A DNA stretch of 64,000 nucleotides from positions 85,076,559-85,140,558 of the forward strand of contig CM040117.1 in the NCBI GenBank assembly GCA_022559845.1, given 5' to 3'. Both the position numbers and the translations under genes were made by a program. Shown here in pieces: positions 11,179 through 22,654 of this stretch. Numbering within the stretch: the stretch's first letter is position 1; each line of letters begins with the position of its first letter. Below the pieces are notes generated by a model that saw nothing but the letters and a program-made list of their open reading frames with translations, had not been told where the DNA came from and did no database searches. This stretch comes from Amorphophallus konjac (taxonomy: Eukaryota > Streptophyta > Magnoliopsida > Alismatales > Araceae).

Positions 11179-12460
11179 ATGGCGGATTCCCGAGCCCGTA
11201 GTTCCGATGAGCCCTCGACGGTCGAGATGTTCCGAGCCCTCATGGATCATCTCGATACACGTATGGATGGCCTTACTACGCATCTAGATGGCGTAGGAAC
11301 GCGTCTAGAAGGGAGGATGAAAGCCCTAGAGGATCGGGTTGAAGCATCGGACTAGTCCATTCAGGGTCTTGTAGGGAGGATTGTTGTCCTTGAGAGGGCC
11401 CCAGTGGCGGCGCAACCCGCGCCGACGAATGGCCAACAAGAGCCGGCTCAGCAACCTACTATGCCAAGGGCTCATGGGGTAGATGTTGTAAGGCAACAAG
11501 TGCACGAGGTGGATGACTATGCATCTGATAATGAATAAGGGGGTTATGGTCGTCGAAACCAATGACAGAATCGTGATGATGATGACGACCGCGTTCTTAG
11601 GAGCGTGGGTGCGGACCCTCCCCTATTTGACAGGTCTCTGGACCCGAAGGTCTATTTAGATTGGGAGGCCGGCATGGATCGGTACTTCGAGTGGTTTGAG
11701 ATGACGGACCACCGAAGAGTTCGGTACGTGAAGATGAAGTTGCATGGGCAGGCCCAAACTTATTGGATAAATGTGGAGAGCCTGTTAATGCAGCGACATC
11801 AACCCCCAATCGGTACTTGGGATGACATGAAAATCAAGTTGAGGCAGAAATACCTTCCTGCCACATACCGCCAGCGTCTCATAGACAAATGGCAAAGTCT
11901 CACCCAAGGGAGCCTATCCGTGACTGAATACACCGCCGAGTTTGATGAGTATTACTTGCGGTGTGGAGTTACGGAAGAGAGCACCATGACCATTTCACGC
12001 TTTCAAAGAGGTCTGCGGCTGAACTACTAATATGAACTTTTCCGCCACAATGTGACCACTTTGGAATAGGTGTATCAAGTTGCTCTCGAATTGGAGCAAT
12101 TCGAGTCTGAGTTTGAGCATACCCATCGGTTGGGCCCCTTTCCCATTTTAGTGTCGAGCCCCGTGGCTCTTCAGGCACGTATCCGAGGGTACTCATGGCT
12201 CGACCTCAGGAGCCCACTCGTCCCAAGCCATTCGCTCCCAGGCCTCGCCCTCCACCTCCAAGGGATATCCCTTCTCGTCCCCAACCCACGGCACCCACGG
12301 TCCGTCCACCGGCACCCACACTCGTTGCTCGTCCTTTGTTGCCTACACCTCCTATCCATCGGAAGGATAAGGGGAAAGGACCTTTGATTGAAGAGCCTAG
12401 TGGATCACGACAGTAGTGTTTTCGCTGCAATGGGTTTGGGCATTTCACCAACCAGTGTCC
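11179..12460 (+). pseudogene. gag: Chromovirus Gag (capsid and zinc knuckle), broken
   Basis: Gag packages the element RNA into cytoplasmic particles. The ATG at 11179 opens a frame with a heptad-like helix (codons ~12-55, repeated Leu, Asp, Gly, Thr), then a capsid domain at 11640-12030 with YLDWEAGMDRYF, QTYWINV and LTQGSLSVTEYTAEFDEYY, typical of plant Ty3/Gypsy Gag. A proline-rich stretch (12195-12400) and a CX2CX4HX4C zinc knuckle (12417-12458) follow. In-frame stops occur at 11353, 11536, near 11560, 12028, 12067 and 12414, and the frame shifts between about 12130 and 12195. The capsid is homologous to that in the ORF at 43211. Confidence 0.9.
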
Positions 12461-12521
12461 CACTCGCCAGTCTCTTGTCATTGGGGACACACAGGTCGGG
12501 AACGCCACCTCTTCAAATCTT

Positions 12522-13199
12522 GTGTTAGTCAGCTATGAAGCAGATCCGGAGCTAGCAGATGAGTTCTATGAGATTGAAGGTGATGGCCAGGATACCCAGC
12601 ATTCGGACGATACCCACTTGGGGGTCGTCAGGTGTATTCTCACCCAGCCACAGGCCAGTGATGACTGGCATCAGATCACCATCTTTCATACATACTGTAG
12701 GCTGGGCGGGCAGGTGTGTAAGGTGATTATCGATAGTGGGAGTTGTGTCAATGCAATCTCCATGGGCGCTATCTCACATCTTGGTCTTACTCCCGTGGAC
12801 CATCCTTGCCCCTATCGAGTATCATGGGTGGATTCCACCTCCATTCCGATCAGGCTGCGGTGTTTGGTCTCACTGCAGTTCCATGCCTACCGTGACGAGA
12901 TCTGGTGTGATGTCCTCCCCATGGAGGTGGGCAGTATTATTCTTGGTAGGCCGTGGTTATTTGATCGGGATGTCACACTCCATGGCCGGTCGAACACCTT
13001 TATCTTCGACCATGATGGCCAGCAAATTACCCTCCACCCCTCTCAGCCCAAGAAGCCTTCAGTTAGGGTTCCTACTAGTCCTTGTACTCTGGAGCCTTCC
13101 GTCCCAGGATCCAGTACCCCATCCCCAGCTAGGGCCATGACCGTTACATCGAGCACAGGCGAACCCTCTTCTAGGAGGTTGATGATGATTAGCTCCTGA
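12522..13199 (+). pseudogene. pr: Chromovirus aspartic protease region
   Basis: Retroviral-type protease that would cut the polyprotein. The active-site triad is DSG (codons 12732-12740) in VIIDSGSCVNAIS, followed by a conserved ILGRPWL (about 12934-12960) as in plant gypsy proteases. It is in frame with the zinc knuckle upstream and the RT downstream. A TGA at 13197 separates it from RT, so the polyprotein is interrupted. The last 60 codons are Ser/Pro/Thr-rich linker. Confidence 0.88.
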
Positions 13200-13202
13200 G
13201 AA

Positions 13203-14741
13203 ATGGAGCGGGAGGCTAGTAGGGGCAGCCCTGTGTTTGCTATTACGGTCCGAGAGGTGGAGCCAAAGTCCGACGGTGAGCTCCCACCCGATGTCATTCC
13301 TATTCTGCATGAGTTCATTGATATTTTTCCCGAGGAGCTTCCCGAGGGACTCCCACCCATGCGGGATATTCAGCATGCTATCGACCTGATTCTGGGCTCC
13401 TCATTGCCCAACCTTCCTCACTATCGCATGAGTCCCACGGAACATGCCGAGCTAAAGCGGCAGGTCGATGAGCTGATGCAAAGAGGGTCTGTTCGGGACA
13501 GCATGAGTCCGTGTGCTGTTCCCGCATTACTCGCCCCAAATAAGGATGACACGTGGAGAATGTGCATTGATAGTCGTGCCATCAACAAAATCACCATGAA
13601 GTACAGGTTCCCCATTCCCCGCCTGGATGATATGCTAGACATGATGGCTGGTGCCACTATCTTCTCGAAGATCGATCTAAAGAGTGGCTACCATCAGGTG
13701 AGGATTAGGCCAGGTGATGAGTGGAAGACCGCATTTAAGACCAAAGATGGTCTATATGAGTGGTTGGTTATGCCCTTTGGGTTGACCAATGCCCCTAGCA
13801 CCTTCATGCGACTCATAACTCAGGTCCTTCGACTATTCATTGGAGTCTTTGTGGTTGTGTATTTTGATGATATCCTTATATATAGTCGCACTAGAGGGGA
13901 CCACTTGGACCATCTACGGTAGGTCTGTCTACTTTTGAGGCGAGAGCAGTTGTTTGTGAACCCATAGAAGTGTGCCTTCATGACACCTCAGCTTACCTTC
14001 TTGGATTTTATTATGTCTAGTACTGGGGTCTTCGCTAATCTGAAGAAGGTCTGGTCCATTGTTGAGTGGCCGGAACCCCGTACGTTCCATGATGTTCGTA
14101 GCTTCCATGGCCTCACGACGTTCTATCGTCGTTTCATCCGCGGATTTAGCTCCGCCACTTCCCCGATCACGGACTGTATTCAAAAGGGCACGTTTGTATG
14201 GACGAAGGCCGCTGCTGCTGCCTTCAAGGACATCAAGGAGCGCATGACCCAGACACCGATCCTTCGATTACTAGATTTCTCGAAGGTGTTTGAGGTCTCT
14301 TGTGATGCATCGGGTGTAGGGATTGGAGGAGTGTTGAGTCAGGAGGCCCACCCGGTCGCATACTTTAGTGAGAAGCTGAATGACACGAAACTGTGATACT
14401 CCACTTATGATAAAGAATTCTACGTAGTTGTCCAGGCTCTTAGGCATTGGAGGCACTATCTTTTACATCAGGAGTTTCTCTTGTACTCTGATCATGAGGC
14501 TTTGAGGTTCCTCCATTCCCAAAAGAAGCTTAATGCGCGCCACAGCAGATGGGTTGAGTATCTCCAGCAGTACACATTTGTGCTTAAACATAAGGCTGGA
14601 GTGGAGAACAAGGTGGCTGATGCCTTGAGTCTGCGTGCATGTCTGCTGACTACCATGAGTGTCGAGGTCATAGGGTTAGAGAAGATGAGAGAGGCCTATG
14701 TTGACTGTCCTGACTTCGGTCAGATTTATACCACTCTCTAG
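13203..14741 (+). pseudogene. rt-rh: Chromovirus reverse transcriptase and RNase H, broken
   Basis: Copies the element RNA into DNA and degrades the RNA strand. RT motifs are in order: [63 protein letters not shown] and the catalytic YFDD (in [12 protein letters not shown], about 13855). RNase H follows with CDAS (about 14302), DKEF, YSDHEAL and VADALS supplying the acidic residues. All parts share one frame, but stops at 13920, 13965 and 14394 cut it and the segment ends in TAG at 14739. YFDD is intact, so loss of function comes from the stops. Confidence 0.93.
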
Positions 14742-16196
14742 GCCGGACCCTCGAGAGACCATGATGATTATGTGCTTCAGGAGGGTTACCTCTTTCGAGG
14801 AGGCAGGCTTTATGTTCCCCAAACTTCGGTTCGAGACTTCTTAGTCTGGGAACTACATGCGGGAGGTCTAGTCGGCCACTTTGGTCGGAACAAGACTATC
14901 GAGACTATTGAGCACAAATTTTATTGGCCGAGCTTGAAGCGTGATGTTGCTCATATTGTGGCCCAGTGCCATACATGTACTATGGCCAAAATGAAGAAGC
15001 AAAGCTAGGGCCTTTATACACCTCTTCCCGTGCCTGAGGCTCCGTGGCATGATGTTAGCATGAATTTTGTTTTGGGATTGCCATGTACCTCTAGGAAGCA
15101 TGACTCGATCTATGTGGTGGTTGATCGGTTCTCGAAGATGGCCCTTTTCATTCCCTGCTCGAAGACTTCGGATGCTTCGAGAGTAGCCTTCCTTTTCCTT
15201 ACTCATGTGGTGTGCAAGTTCGGGTTACCTCGTACCAGTGTCTGGCCGTGATGTTAGGTTCACCAGTTATTTTTGGAAGACACTGTAGTATATGTTGGGT
15301 ACTCACCTCAAGTTTTCCACTACATATCATCCCCAGACAGATTGTCAGATCGAGGTGGTCAATAAGAGTTTGGGTGATCTTTTGAGGTGTCTTGTTAGAG
15401 ACCGTGTCGGTGATTGGGATCTCATAGTACCACTGGCAGAATTTACATATAATGATTCAGTTAACAGGTCTACCGGTTTGAGTCCATTCGAGATTGTCAC
15501 AGGTCGTAGGCCTAGGAAGCCAGTGGATCTTGTCCCCATGCCCATTCATGCACTAGTGTCTGAGTCTACTGAGTCATTTGCTAGGTTTGTTAGGAGTTTG
15601 CATGATGACATCCGTCGTCACATTGAGGCCAGCAATGCACGGTATAAGGAGCTAGCCGATGCCCATAGACACCACCGTGAGTTCCAAGAGGGTGATTATG
15701 TCATGATCAGGGTAAGACCTGAACGGTTTCCCTATGGAACTGTAAAGAAATTGCAAGCTCGCAGAGCTGGTCCATTTAGAGTGTTGAAACGTGTTGGATC
15801 CAATGCATATGTTGTGGACCTACCCGAGGAATATGGTATAAGCTCAACTTTCAATGTGTCAGATCTAGTTACATATAGAGACCCAGCGGTGATCTCTAGT
15901 GAGCCTTTTGAGCCATCTCCCCCCATTGAGAGTGATCCCACACCTGAGTGTCCACCACCAGCCACATTTCCACGGCAGCGAGAACATATAGATCACATAC
16001 TGGATGAGCAGGTGACAGTTACCAGGAGTGTATCCTACCCGCGCTACCTAGTGCGTTGGAGAGGGTGACCCGCCACCAAGGATACTTGGATCACCCGTGG
16101 AGAGTTGTAGTGGATAGATCCAGACCTACTGGAGCGCTACCAGAGCGATGTAGACCCTTACTCGATAGGGTCGAGTTTCTCCCACCCGGGGAGAAT
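14742..16196 (+). pseudogene. int: Chromovirus integrase with C-terminal chromodomain, broken
   Basis: Inserts the cDNA into chromatin. The HHCC zinc-binding part is at 14850-14995 (HAGG, GHFG, CHTC). The core starts at [10 protein letters not shown], where the usual catalytic Asp is Asn; the second Asp lies in a garbled stretch (15225-15290) where the frame shifts; the Glu is kept in QIEVVNKSL (about 15350). A GPY/F-type tail with FQEGDYVMIRVRPERFPYG and ARRAGPFRVLKRVGSNAYV leads to a chromodomain-like end (15970-16140: HIDHILDEQV, YLVRWRG, then after a TGA at 16066 TWITRGELQWIDPDLLERY). Chromodomains are thought to bias target choice to heterochromatin. A CCCACCCGGGGAGAA tract ends at the 3' LTR. 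Confidence 0.9.
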
Positions 16197-18088
16197 TGGT
16201 GCGGACACCAGAGCGATCGAGAAGCACGAACCGACGAGCCGTCGGTACCGTACACGGTGCACCACCCGAGCTACATCGGCTTCCATCTGGCTCGGAGACA
16301 GTTTGGAGACTCCCCCTTGAGTCTTAGTATTTATCATATTTACTGGGATTTTATTTGTGTGTAATGTGTATTTATTTGGCTTTATTCAGATTGTAATTCG
16401 GATTGTAAATGGGGTTTATTTATAATTTGGGACCACCCGGGTCCCGCGGGCCCCCCATCCCTTCTCCCATTGATCCACCTCAGCTCTTGGGCCCATGTGG
16501 GGTCAGTCAACCCTCCAAGGTGGGCTTCTAGAAGAGTTGGACCAAGGGGGGGACAAGAGATTAAAAAAGTCCAAGAAGGGGGCATGAAGGTCAAGGGGGC
16601 GCCCCCCATTTACTATATTATATTAGATTTTTAGTTTATTTTATTTAGTTCCAAATCACATGGGAGAATAAAATATAGACTCCCTCTTTTACCCCCCACC
16701 AATCCTAGATCTAGGGATAGAACTAGTCTTTTTGTATTTTCTATAAGAACCTTGTATTTTCATTTTGAGTGGAATTAATGCAAAGAAAATTTAGAATTTC
16801 CTCCAAAGGAGCAAGGGCCGCCCCCTATCTCTCTCCTCTCTCTCCCTTCTGCAGCTGGGAAGGCTGTGTTCTTGAGGTGTGAAGCCTCTTCTATCAGGTG
16901 TGAAGATCGTCACCGCCGCCGCCACCGCCACGTGCCGCCGTCGCACCACCGCCATCGTCGCCGGAGTTCTGTCCACCTAGGATACCCCCTGATCCTGGAT
17001 TTTCTGCTCTCAACCATGAGATCTTATGGAGCCTGAACTTTCAGGCTTTCATGAAGAGCTCAACATCTAATTTGGAGGTCTACATCGCAGTCAACGCTGG
17101 TTCTCAGCCAGATCTCAGTCTGCCTGACCAGATCTGAGACTGAGCACAGCCCTATTCAAAATTCTGCCATCAGAATTACGGCCCCGAAGAAATTCTAGGG
17201 GACATAGAGGGTCGAAGGATTTCGAGTCAGCGTTCTAACGGCGCCGGTTTCGCGCCGATCCGACGTCGGTGCTGATCGCAGCAACAGATCTCGCTAGGTC
17301 ACGCGTCGAAAAATAGAAGCTTCAAATCCATGGACAGCCATTCCGGCAAGTGGAGATCGGAGCCGCCCGGCCTCCGACCGGTGTTCCAGCCCAACCGCCA
17401 TCCAGGGAAGCGTGCCACCAGGTGTCACCATCACAACAGGACCCACCCCGTCAGATCCGGAGGACTGAACAGTACGTGGGCCCCACGACCCCGTCAGATC
17501 GCGCTATCCGGACAGCACTAAAATGCGGGTTTCGTCACCGACGGAGCGACATCAAGATGCTGCCCATCAACCCAATTCCCGATACTCCCGGGCCCCACCT
17601 TTGACCTGTTACCTTCTTGCATGGAGTGGGTCGAAACATTTGTACTGCAGTAAAATTTGTTAACCGGGAGTACGAATTTGGCCGGGGTTGTCTTCCCCAC
17701 GCCGGGAGCGTGGAGGTACGGTCTTAACTTCTCGGCATTACATTTGCTTAGCTAGTATATGATCATATGCCGTTATGAGTGAGTTAGGAATCTAGCCCGT
17801 GAGTTCATGTCTCCGCTGTGGGCGAGAGAGTGACCTGTCCCGTGACTCGATCCGAACACGGAAGTGAGTCGACCACCCTTGACTCTACCGGTTTCTCAAC
17901 CGCGCGGATCCACACTTTCCCTCGCTTGGGACGATGAGTGAGATTGCATTTTTGTTAGAGACGTATAACCCATAGGAACTCTTAGTGTCGGGCCAAAGTG
18001 TCTCCATTGTGCGTATGTTGCTGGTCGCCTCTACATTTAGAGTCTGAGGTCCGCATCACTTAGAGTCAGTCCCTCTGTCCGTCCCGCA
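16197..18088 (+). repeat. 3' LTR of the chromovirus
   Basis: Partner of 8938-10816, 1892 bp, ending CCCGCA. The reading frame of the integrase tail runs some distance into it, as in related elements. Nothing else coding is supported. Confidence 0.92.
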
Positions 18089-18092
18089 GTAG

Positions 18093-19445
18093 ATCTGCTA
18101 CTTACTATAGCATGTTCTCCACTGACTTTGTAGAGGGGAAAAGAGAATAAATCACCTCAATGATGACTTATGACCCTTATGGTTCCCGGGCTTTGATATG
18201 CCCATTTGTTATGGACCCCGTCTCTGCTCTCCGTGGACAAATATCCTATATATCCCTTAGCACATCCCAAGATAAGGGGAGATGCTGCTGGAACTCATTC
18301 AAGAGGCTGATATATCATACCGTATTTTCCAAATTACCCCTTTGGGTCACGGAGGTCTGCTGATTCCTTTGGCGTGTTCTTCGATGGCTTCATCAGGGAA
18401 ATAATGAATAAATCGCTTTAACAGTGGACAGTGTCCCATTGCTCTCGCCCTTGTGGCCCTCGGGCTTTGATATGCCCATGGATTATAGACTCCGTCTCGA
18501 CTCTTCGTGGACGGGTATCCTATATGCCTCTTGGCATGTCCCGAGACAAGGGGAGATGTTGCCAGAATTAAATGGGGAGGCTGTGTTATCCCATGCCTTC
18601 ACGGGTGTTCCAATCATCCCACTGAATCACGTGGCTTTGTTACACATTATAACGTGATCTCCGATAATCCCGCCAAGGAAATAGAACATTGACTACCTTA
18701 AAGGCGAACAGTGCCCCGATCCTTTCAGGCCCTTCGGCCCATAGCTATGTCGGCTTTCTTTAAAGTCTGTGTGTACACCCTATGGTGCCAAGAATGGGTT
18801 AAAAGTAATCGGCAAAGCATTCACCACCCACTATTGGGTCCGGACTATCATTTTGATATGTCCGTCTGTCTTTATGGAGTCCGTCTCAGCCTTCTATGGA
18901 CGGGTCTCTTATACTCTCCCCCAACATATTCTGGGGCAGGGGGAGATACTGCCAAAATTCTCTTGGAAATCAGAGTTTCGTTACCTTCTCCGCATCGAGT
19001 TTTCCTCGGCTTTCTACTCGGGTTTTCACCTCTTGTGGGGGAAAACGGCCTCACAGCTGCTCATGCTGAATTATGAGGGCAAGGTACCCTATAAAGAGAA
19101 TAAATGAATGAACAAGTGCCACTTCCTGGCATACATTGTCCCGGTGACCCACGAACCCGTCGGAGCGTAGTCATGCTGGTTTCTATGAACTTATATGTAT
19201 GTGCTGCAATAACAAAGAAAGTTCAATAAATAAAAAAATGGCAAGCATTGATCGATGACCTCCAAGGTGGTTGGGATTTCTTAGAGGGCTAGCCCTCGGG
19301 CTCCTCCACCTATCATGAGGTACGGGATTGCCATCCAGGCATGACCATCCTTCAGAACCATCCCAACTCTTCGTGGATGAGTCTCTTATAACCTCCCTGA
19401 CACTCTTCGGGACAGGGCAGCTGCTGCCAAAATTTTATGTGAGTG
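18093..19445 (+). repeat. Diverged tandem repeat array, units 2-5
   Basis: Several units share ordered blocks: GGGCTTTGATATGCCCAT, GGACYCCGTCTC, CTTYRTGGACGGG, TCYCTTAKA-type text, and GGGGAGATGCTGCCAGAATT. The last block recurs near 18278, 18554, 18940 and 19418, so units grow from about 276 to 480 bp. Unit 1 is at 8664-8937. ORFs read through the units (for example 18711-19107) are not shared between units, so I regard the array as non-coding. The source is unknown; a decayed retroelement UTR or old satellite is possible. Confidence 0.7.
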
Positions 19446-19989
19446 TGTTGAATAAACATGTGGATAAATGATTGAATAAAGTAATAAATAATTAAAAAAT
19501 GTTAAAGTCAAATGCTACCCTTAATCCTCAAATAAAAGAAATAAACCGCCACGCATTCCGTACTCGTTTGTATGAACCCGTGCATGAGCATCCGCACCCG
19601 CCCGGTTCTCTAGTATATCAAATAGTGGCTAGGCGAAAGTCAGGTTAAGCTCGGCCGGAAGTTATCACTAAGCATGAGGTGATCTTCAGCTCTAAGTTCT
19701 CTGCCACGTACCGGGAGTCGATTTAATAAATCTTACTTCACTGCTTGCCTAGATGCATTACCTTCTGCCTTTTGAGGCGAGCATTACTTTCACATTTTCT
19801 TTGGCCCCGAGGGCCCCTTCTACTTTGGCGATTAATCAAGGGTTGTCCTTCTTTCGGAAGGTTGTAATTAACACCATAACCTTTATGGTATGAGGGACTT
19901 CTACTCCCGATACGATCACCCATAATTATCTGATTAGTCAGACGAGCATACAATAAACTTTATCACGAAAGTGACTGGCACGCCCTACG
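19446..19989. other. Intergenic DNA with the left arm of an inverted repeat
   Basis: AT-rich DNA without a gene. From about 19750 to 19982 it is the reverse complement of 20982-21215 in diverged form (shared GGGCGTGCCAGTCAC, GTAATTACA, CTTTGATTAA or CCTTGATTAA, GGGGCCCTCGGG). Confidence 0.55.
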
Positions 19990-20769
19990 CTAAAATAAAG
20001 ACCTAATAAATACATAGAATTTACCAAAGATCTCTACGTCCATAGCGAGCCGTCGTTGTTCGGCTCTCTTGCCACATCTTCTGTTGTAAGCATAAACATT
20101 TGCCTGCCGGCCATAGGACTGGAAGGCCGATCTGCGAGGTGTCGGAGCTGGCACCTCGATTCTTTCTTCTTCTTCTTCTTCTTCTTTTCTGTTGAACCTG
20201 TCAGGTTGAACATGTTCCGATTGTGCAGCAACTAGGGCCCACATCCGCTTAGGCACCGACACTTGTTTAAACTTGGTTGGCTTCGGGGCCTAAGCTCCCC
20301 TTGATCTGGACTTCACATGGTCCGTCCTATCTTTAGCCAGTGCTTGAGAGGAGTTCCGCACTGGTACAGTTGCAATCACCCGATCGGGTGCAATTCTGGC
20401 CTGTTGGCCGTTCAGAAACACGCGGACGCCTCCGATCAGAACAGACTTGCCCGACGTTGACAGCCAGCCTCGCAGCATGCCGACATTCTTTCTGGCCGCC
20501 CTCCTGGCAGCCGATGAGCGCTTCTTGTTGTGGGGAGCGCGGAAATAGATATGGTGGACATAGCAGCCCACCGCAGCAATATCAGTTGGGGTCGCCTCTG
20601 TAGCAGCGACCGGCTCCATCTCCTGGACATCCAAGAGCTCGACGAAGGCTACCCTCAGAAAGTTGGGGAAGACAACCACTAGCAAGAAGTCGCCGAACTT
20701 CGTAGGCACGGCCAGGTAGCCGTACCTGGTGTGATCGGCAATGATGAGTGGTCCAAATGACACAGCCAT
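19990..20769 (-). pseudogene. Unrecognised 259-codon minus-strand ORF with one internal stop
   Basis: Reading from ATG at 20769 the frame stays open for 159 codons, meets a single TAG at 20290-20292, and continues in the same frame to 19990. The N-terminal part is hydrophobic and mixed (about residues 1-60), residues ~80-100 are Arg/Lys-rich (KKRSSAARRAARKN), and past the stop there is a Glu run coded by a GAA microsatellite (20160-20187) and a basic tail. I recognise no domain. It lies between two diverged inverted repeats. It could be a broken transposon accessory gene, a Gag-like protein, or a degraded host gene; none is shown. Confidence 0.4.
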
Positions 20770-21559
20770 CGTACTTTTCAGGGTGCAACCTGCAATTTCA
20801 GATTAAGAGTTAGAATTTTAGGAGGAGGCCGTTGGGCCCCTAATACTTGCGAGATGATGAAAGGAAGTATTAGTCCCACCAGGCGTGCCAAACCTGTTAG
20901 ATGCACTCTGGGTCACGTTCATCTTTTTTATCATTTTACCATCTTTTGTTCTTGGTTTATTCAGTTTGTTAAGTGTGTGGGCGTGCCAGTCACCAAAGTG
21001 ACAATTTATTCAGATTCTGATGACCACGGTGGTCTAGAACCACTGGTGCGCTCCGTCTGACAAACCAGACGATCGATATGGGTATCGGGTTGGGACTAAA
21101 ACCCGTCGTGCCATTAAGGTCACGGCAGGTAATTACATCTCCCCGGAGGGATAAAACCTTTGATTAAACGCCAAGAGAAGGGGCCCTCGGGCGTGAAATT
21201 GATATTGATAAAGTGTAGTAATGAAAATTCCGAATTTCAATAAAACATCCCCCATTGAGGGGTAAACACTTTGAATAGAGCCGGTCATTAATTGACCAAT
21301 TCATGTTCGGACAAGAGTCCCAATTTATAAGTCAAATGCATGCCAGGAGCATGGTAAGCTTGATATTTGGGGTTAGATCCCAAAAGAAATATGTTAGACA
21401 TAACGGGCTATTGGCCCAGAGTAAGGTCAAGCCATGACCATGATGGGATGACCCCAAGGTTCAAGCATGACCTGCAAGGGCCTCATTAATATCCCCTTTG
21501 CATAGGGTCTAAGGGAGGAGAAGCCCTGAGTCAGATGTTATTAGCTTCTTAGGGAGGGT
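20770..21559. other. Right arm of the inverted repeat and spacer
   Basis: No gene. The stretch 20982-21215 pairs with 19750-19982 as described for the left arm. The remainder to 21559 holds no feature I can support. Confidence 0.5.
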
Positions 21560-21714
21560 TTTATTTTATTCAATTTTCATCAATGCCATGCTGCATGCCA
21601 TCATTGTTATGATTTATATTATCTTTGTTATTATCATTATTTATTACTTCTCCTTCCCATTTTCTTTTCTTTCCTTTTTTTTTCTTCTTGTTTCTTTTAA
21701 CGTGCAAAGGGGCC

Positions 21715-21870
21715 AAAGGCCGCTGCGTCGACGCATGGCTTAAGCCGCGTCGACGCACAAGGCTCACATAGGGGGCTTGCATGGGGCCGTTGTGTCGACG
21801 GAGGCCGAGGTTGTACCGACGCACAAGGCCCAGCAGGGACCAGCACAGGCCGCTGCCTCGACACCAGGCA
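21715..21870. repeat. Cluster of GCGTCGACGC palindromes
   Basis: GCGTCGACGC occurs twice exactly (near 21725 and 21751), followed by the degenerate forms TGTGTCGACGG, TACCGACGCAC and GCCTCGACACC within 150 bp, in a CpG-rich island of otherwise AT-rich DNA. The flanks also repeat (GGCCGCTG, ACAAGGC). It lies at or just past the LTR end. Confidence 0.7.
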
Positions 21871-22643
21871 TGGCTGCACCTGTAGATATATTTATCCTCG
21901 CCCCAACAAAGCAATAATAGGCATAAGCACGGAATAACATGTAAAGGGGAAGGAAAGATAAGAATAGAGAAACGTATCATGATCGCCACCAAGGGTTGAC
22001 AGTAGGAAAGAGATGCTATAAGGGATAAAAAACCTATTGCGTACCTTGGAAAAGAAGGAAGAGAACGCGGCTAAAGAACAACCGCTAAGAGATGATCGCA
22101 TTGAGAAATGGGATGCGGGGAACGATGTGGATTACACCTCCTCACCTTCCAGCCAGCTATAAGATAAGGGCCTCACGTTCTATTCTTGCTTTCCTGCGAA
22201 ACAAAGACAAACAAGGGAGAAAAACCCATTAGAATATGAAGTGTAGCATCTATCCCGAGTGCATAAAATAGGCATGAAAATTGAGGGAGAATGCACCGGG
22301 GGAGGGTTTTAACCCCTATAAATGGGACAAAATAGTAGGTGTGTGTATTGTGAATGCATAGAGAGCGAAAGACTGAATTAACACACAGCAAGGCTGCGGG
22401 AAATGATGATGCAAAACATGCAAATGTGCAGGAACATGCAGAATAGTGCAGAAACTGTGTGAAAACATAGAAAGGGAGGGCGAAGAAATAAGAGAAAGAA
22501 CGAGAAAGGGAGAGCCCTGAGTGAAGGAATACGAAGCTAATACTTCCCTGGATGGCCTGGGATCGAAGAGAAGAGTTCGCAATGCGGCATGGCTTCGCCC
22601 CAAGTCCAGAAATGCCCTCCTTTTGCGCAGTTGCAGTAGGGCA

Positions 22644-22654
22644 GCTATTTATAG
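22644..22654 (-). promoter_or_regulatory. TATA box of the minus-strand LTR
   Basis: CTATAAATAGC on the minus strand, placed about 630 bp into the LTR and followed by a leader-like pyrimidine-rich stretch. Confidence 0.6.

Larger units (their letters stand above)
8938..18088 (+). mobile_element. Chromovirus (Ty3/Gypsy) with decayed gag-pol
   Basis: A 9.15 kb element with LTRs at 8938-10816 and 16197-18088, both TGGTGC...GCA, a tRNA-iMet-like primer site and a gag-pol that ends in a chromodomain-like segment, which defines chromoviruses. The order gag, protease, RT, RNase H, integrase, chromodomain is intact, but at least ten in-frame stops and two or more frameshifts make it inactive. I see no matching 5 bp target duplication: the left flank is GATCC and the right flank GTAGA. 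Clade is not certain; Galadriel-like or Tekay-like are both possible. Confidence 0.9.

Noticed and set aside
8933..18093. 5 bp target duplication for the chromovirus
   Set aside because: GATCC (left) and GTAGA (right) do not match, and shifting the ends by a few bases gives no match with TG...CA termini.
18711..19107. ORFs of 112 and 121 codons in the tandem array
   Set aside because: Other units of the array do not keep these frames.
20960..21020. CTGATGA followed by a stem-like stretch, possible hammerhead ribozyme
   Set aside because: There is no GAAA core after the stem and no third helix; other CTGATGA hits (18388 minus, 22890, 52222) fail in the same way.
21570..21992. 140-codon minus-strand ORF
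   Set aside because: It lies in or next to the Tat LTR, contains the palindrome cluster and ends in low-complexity Lys/Asn; no support for a gene.
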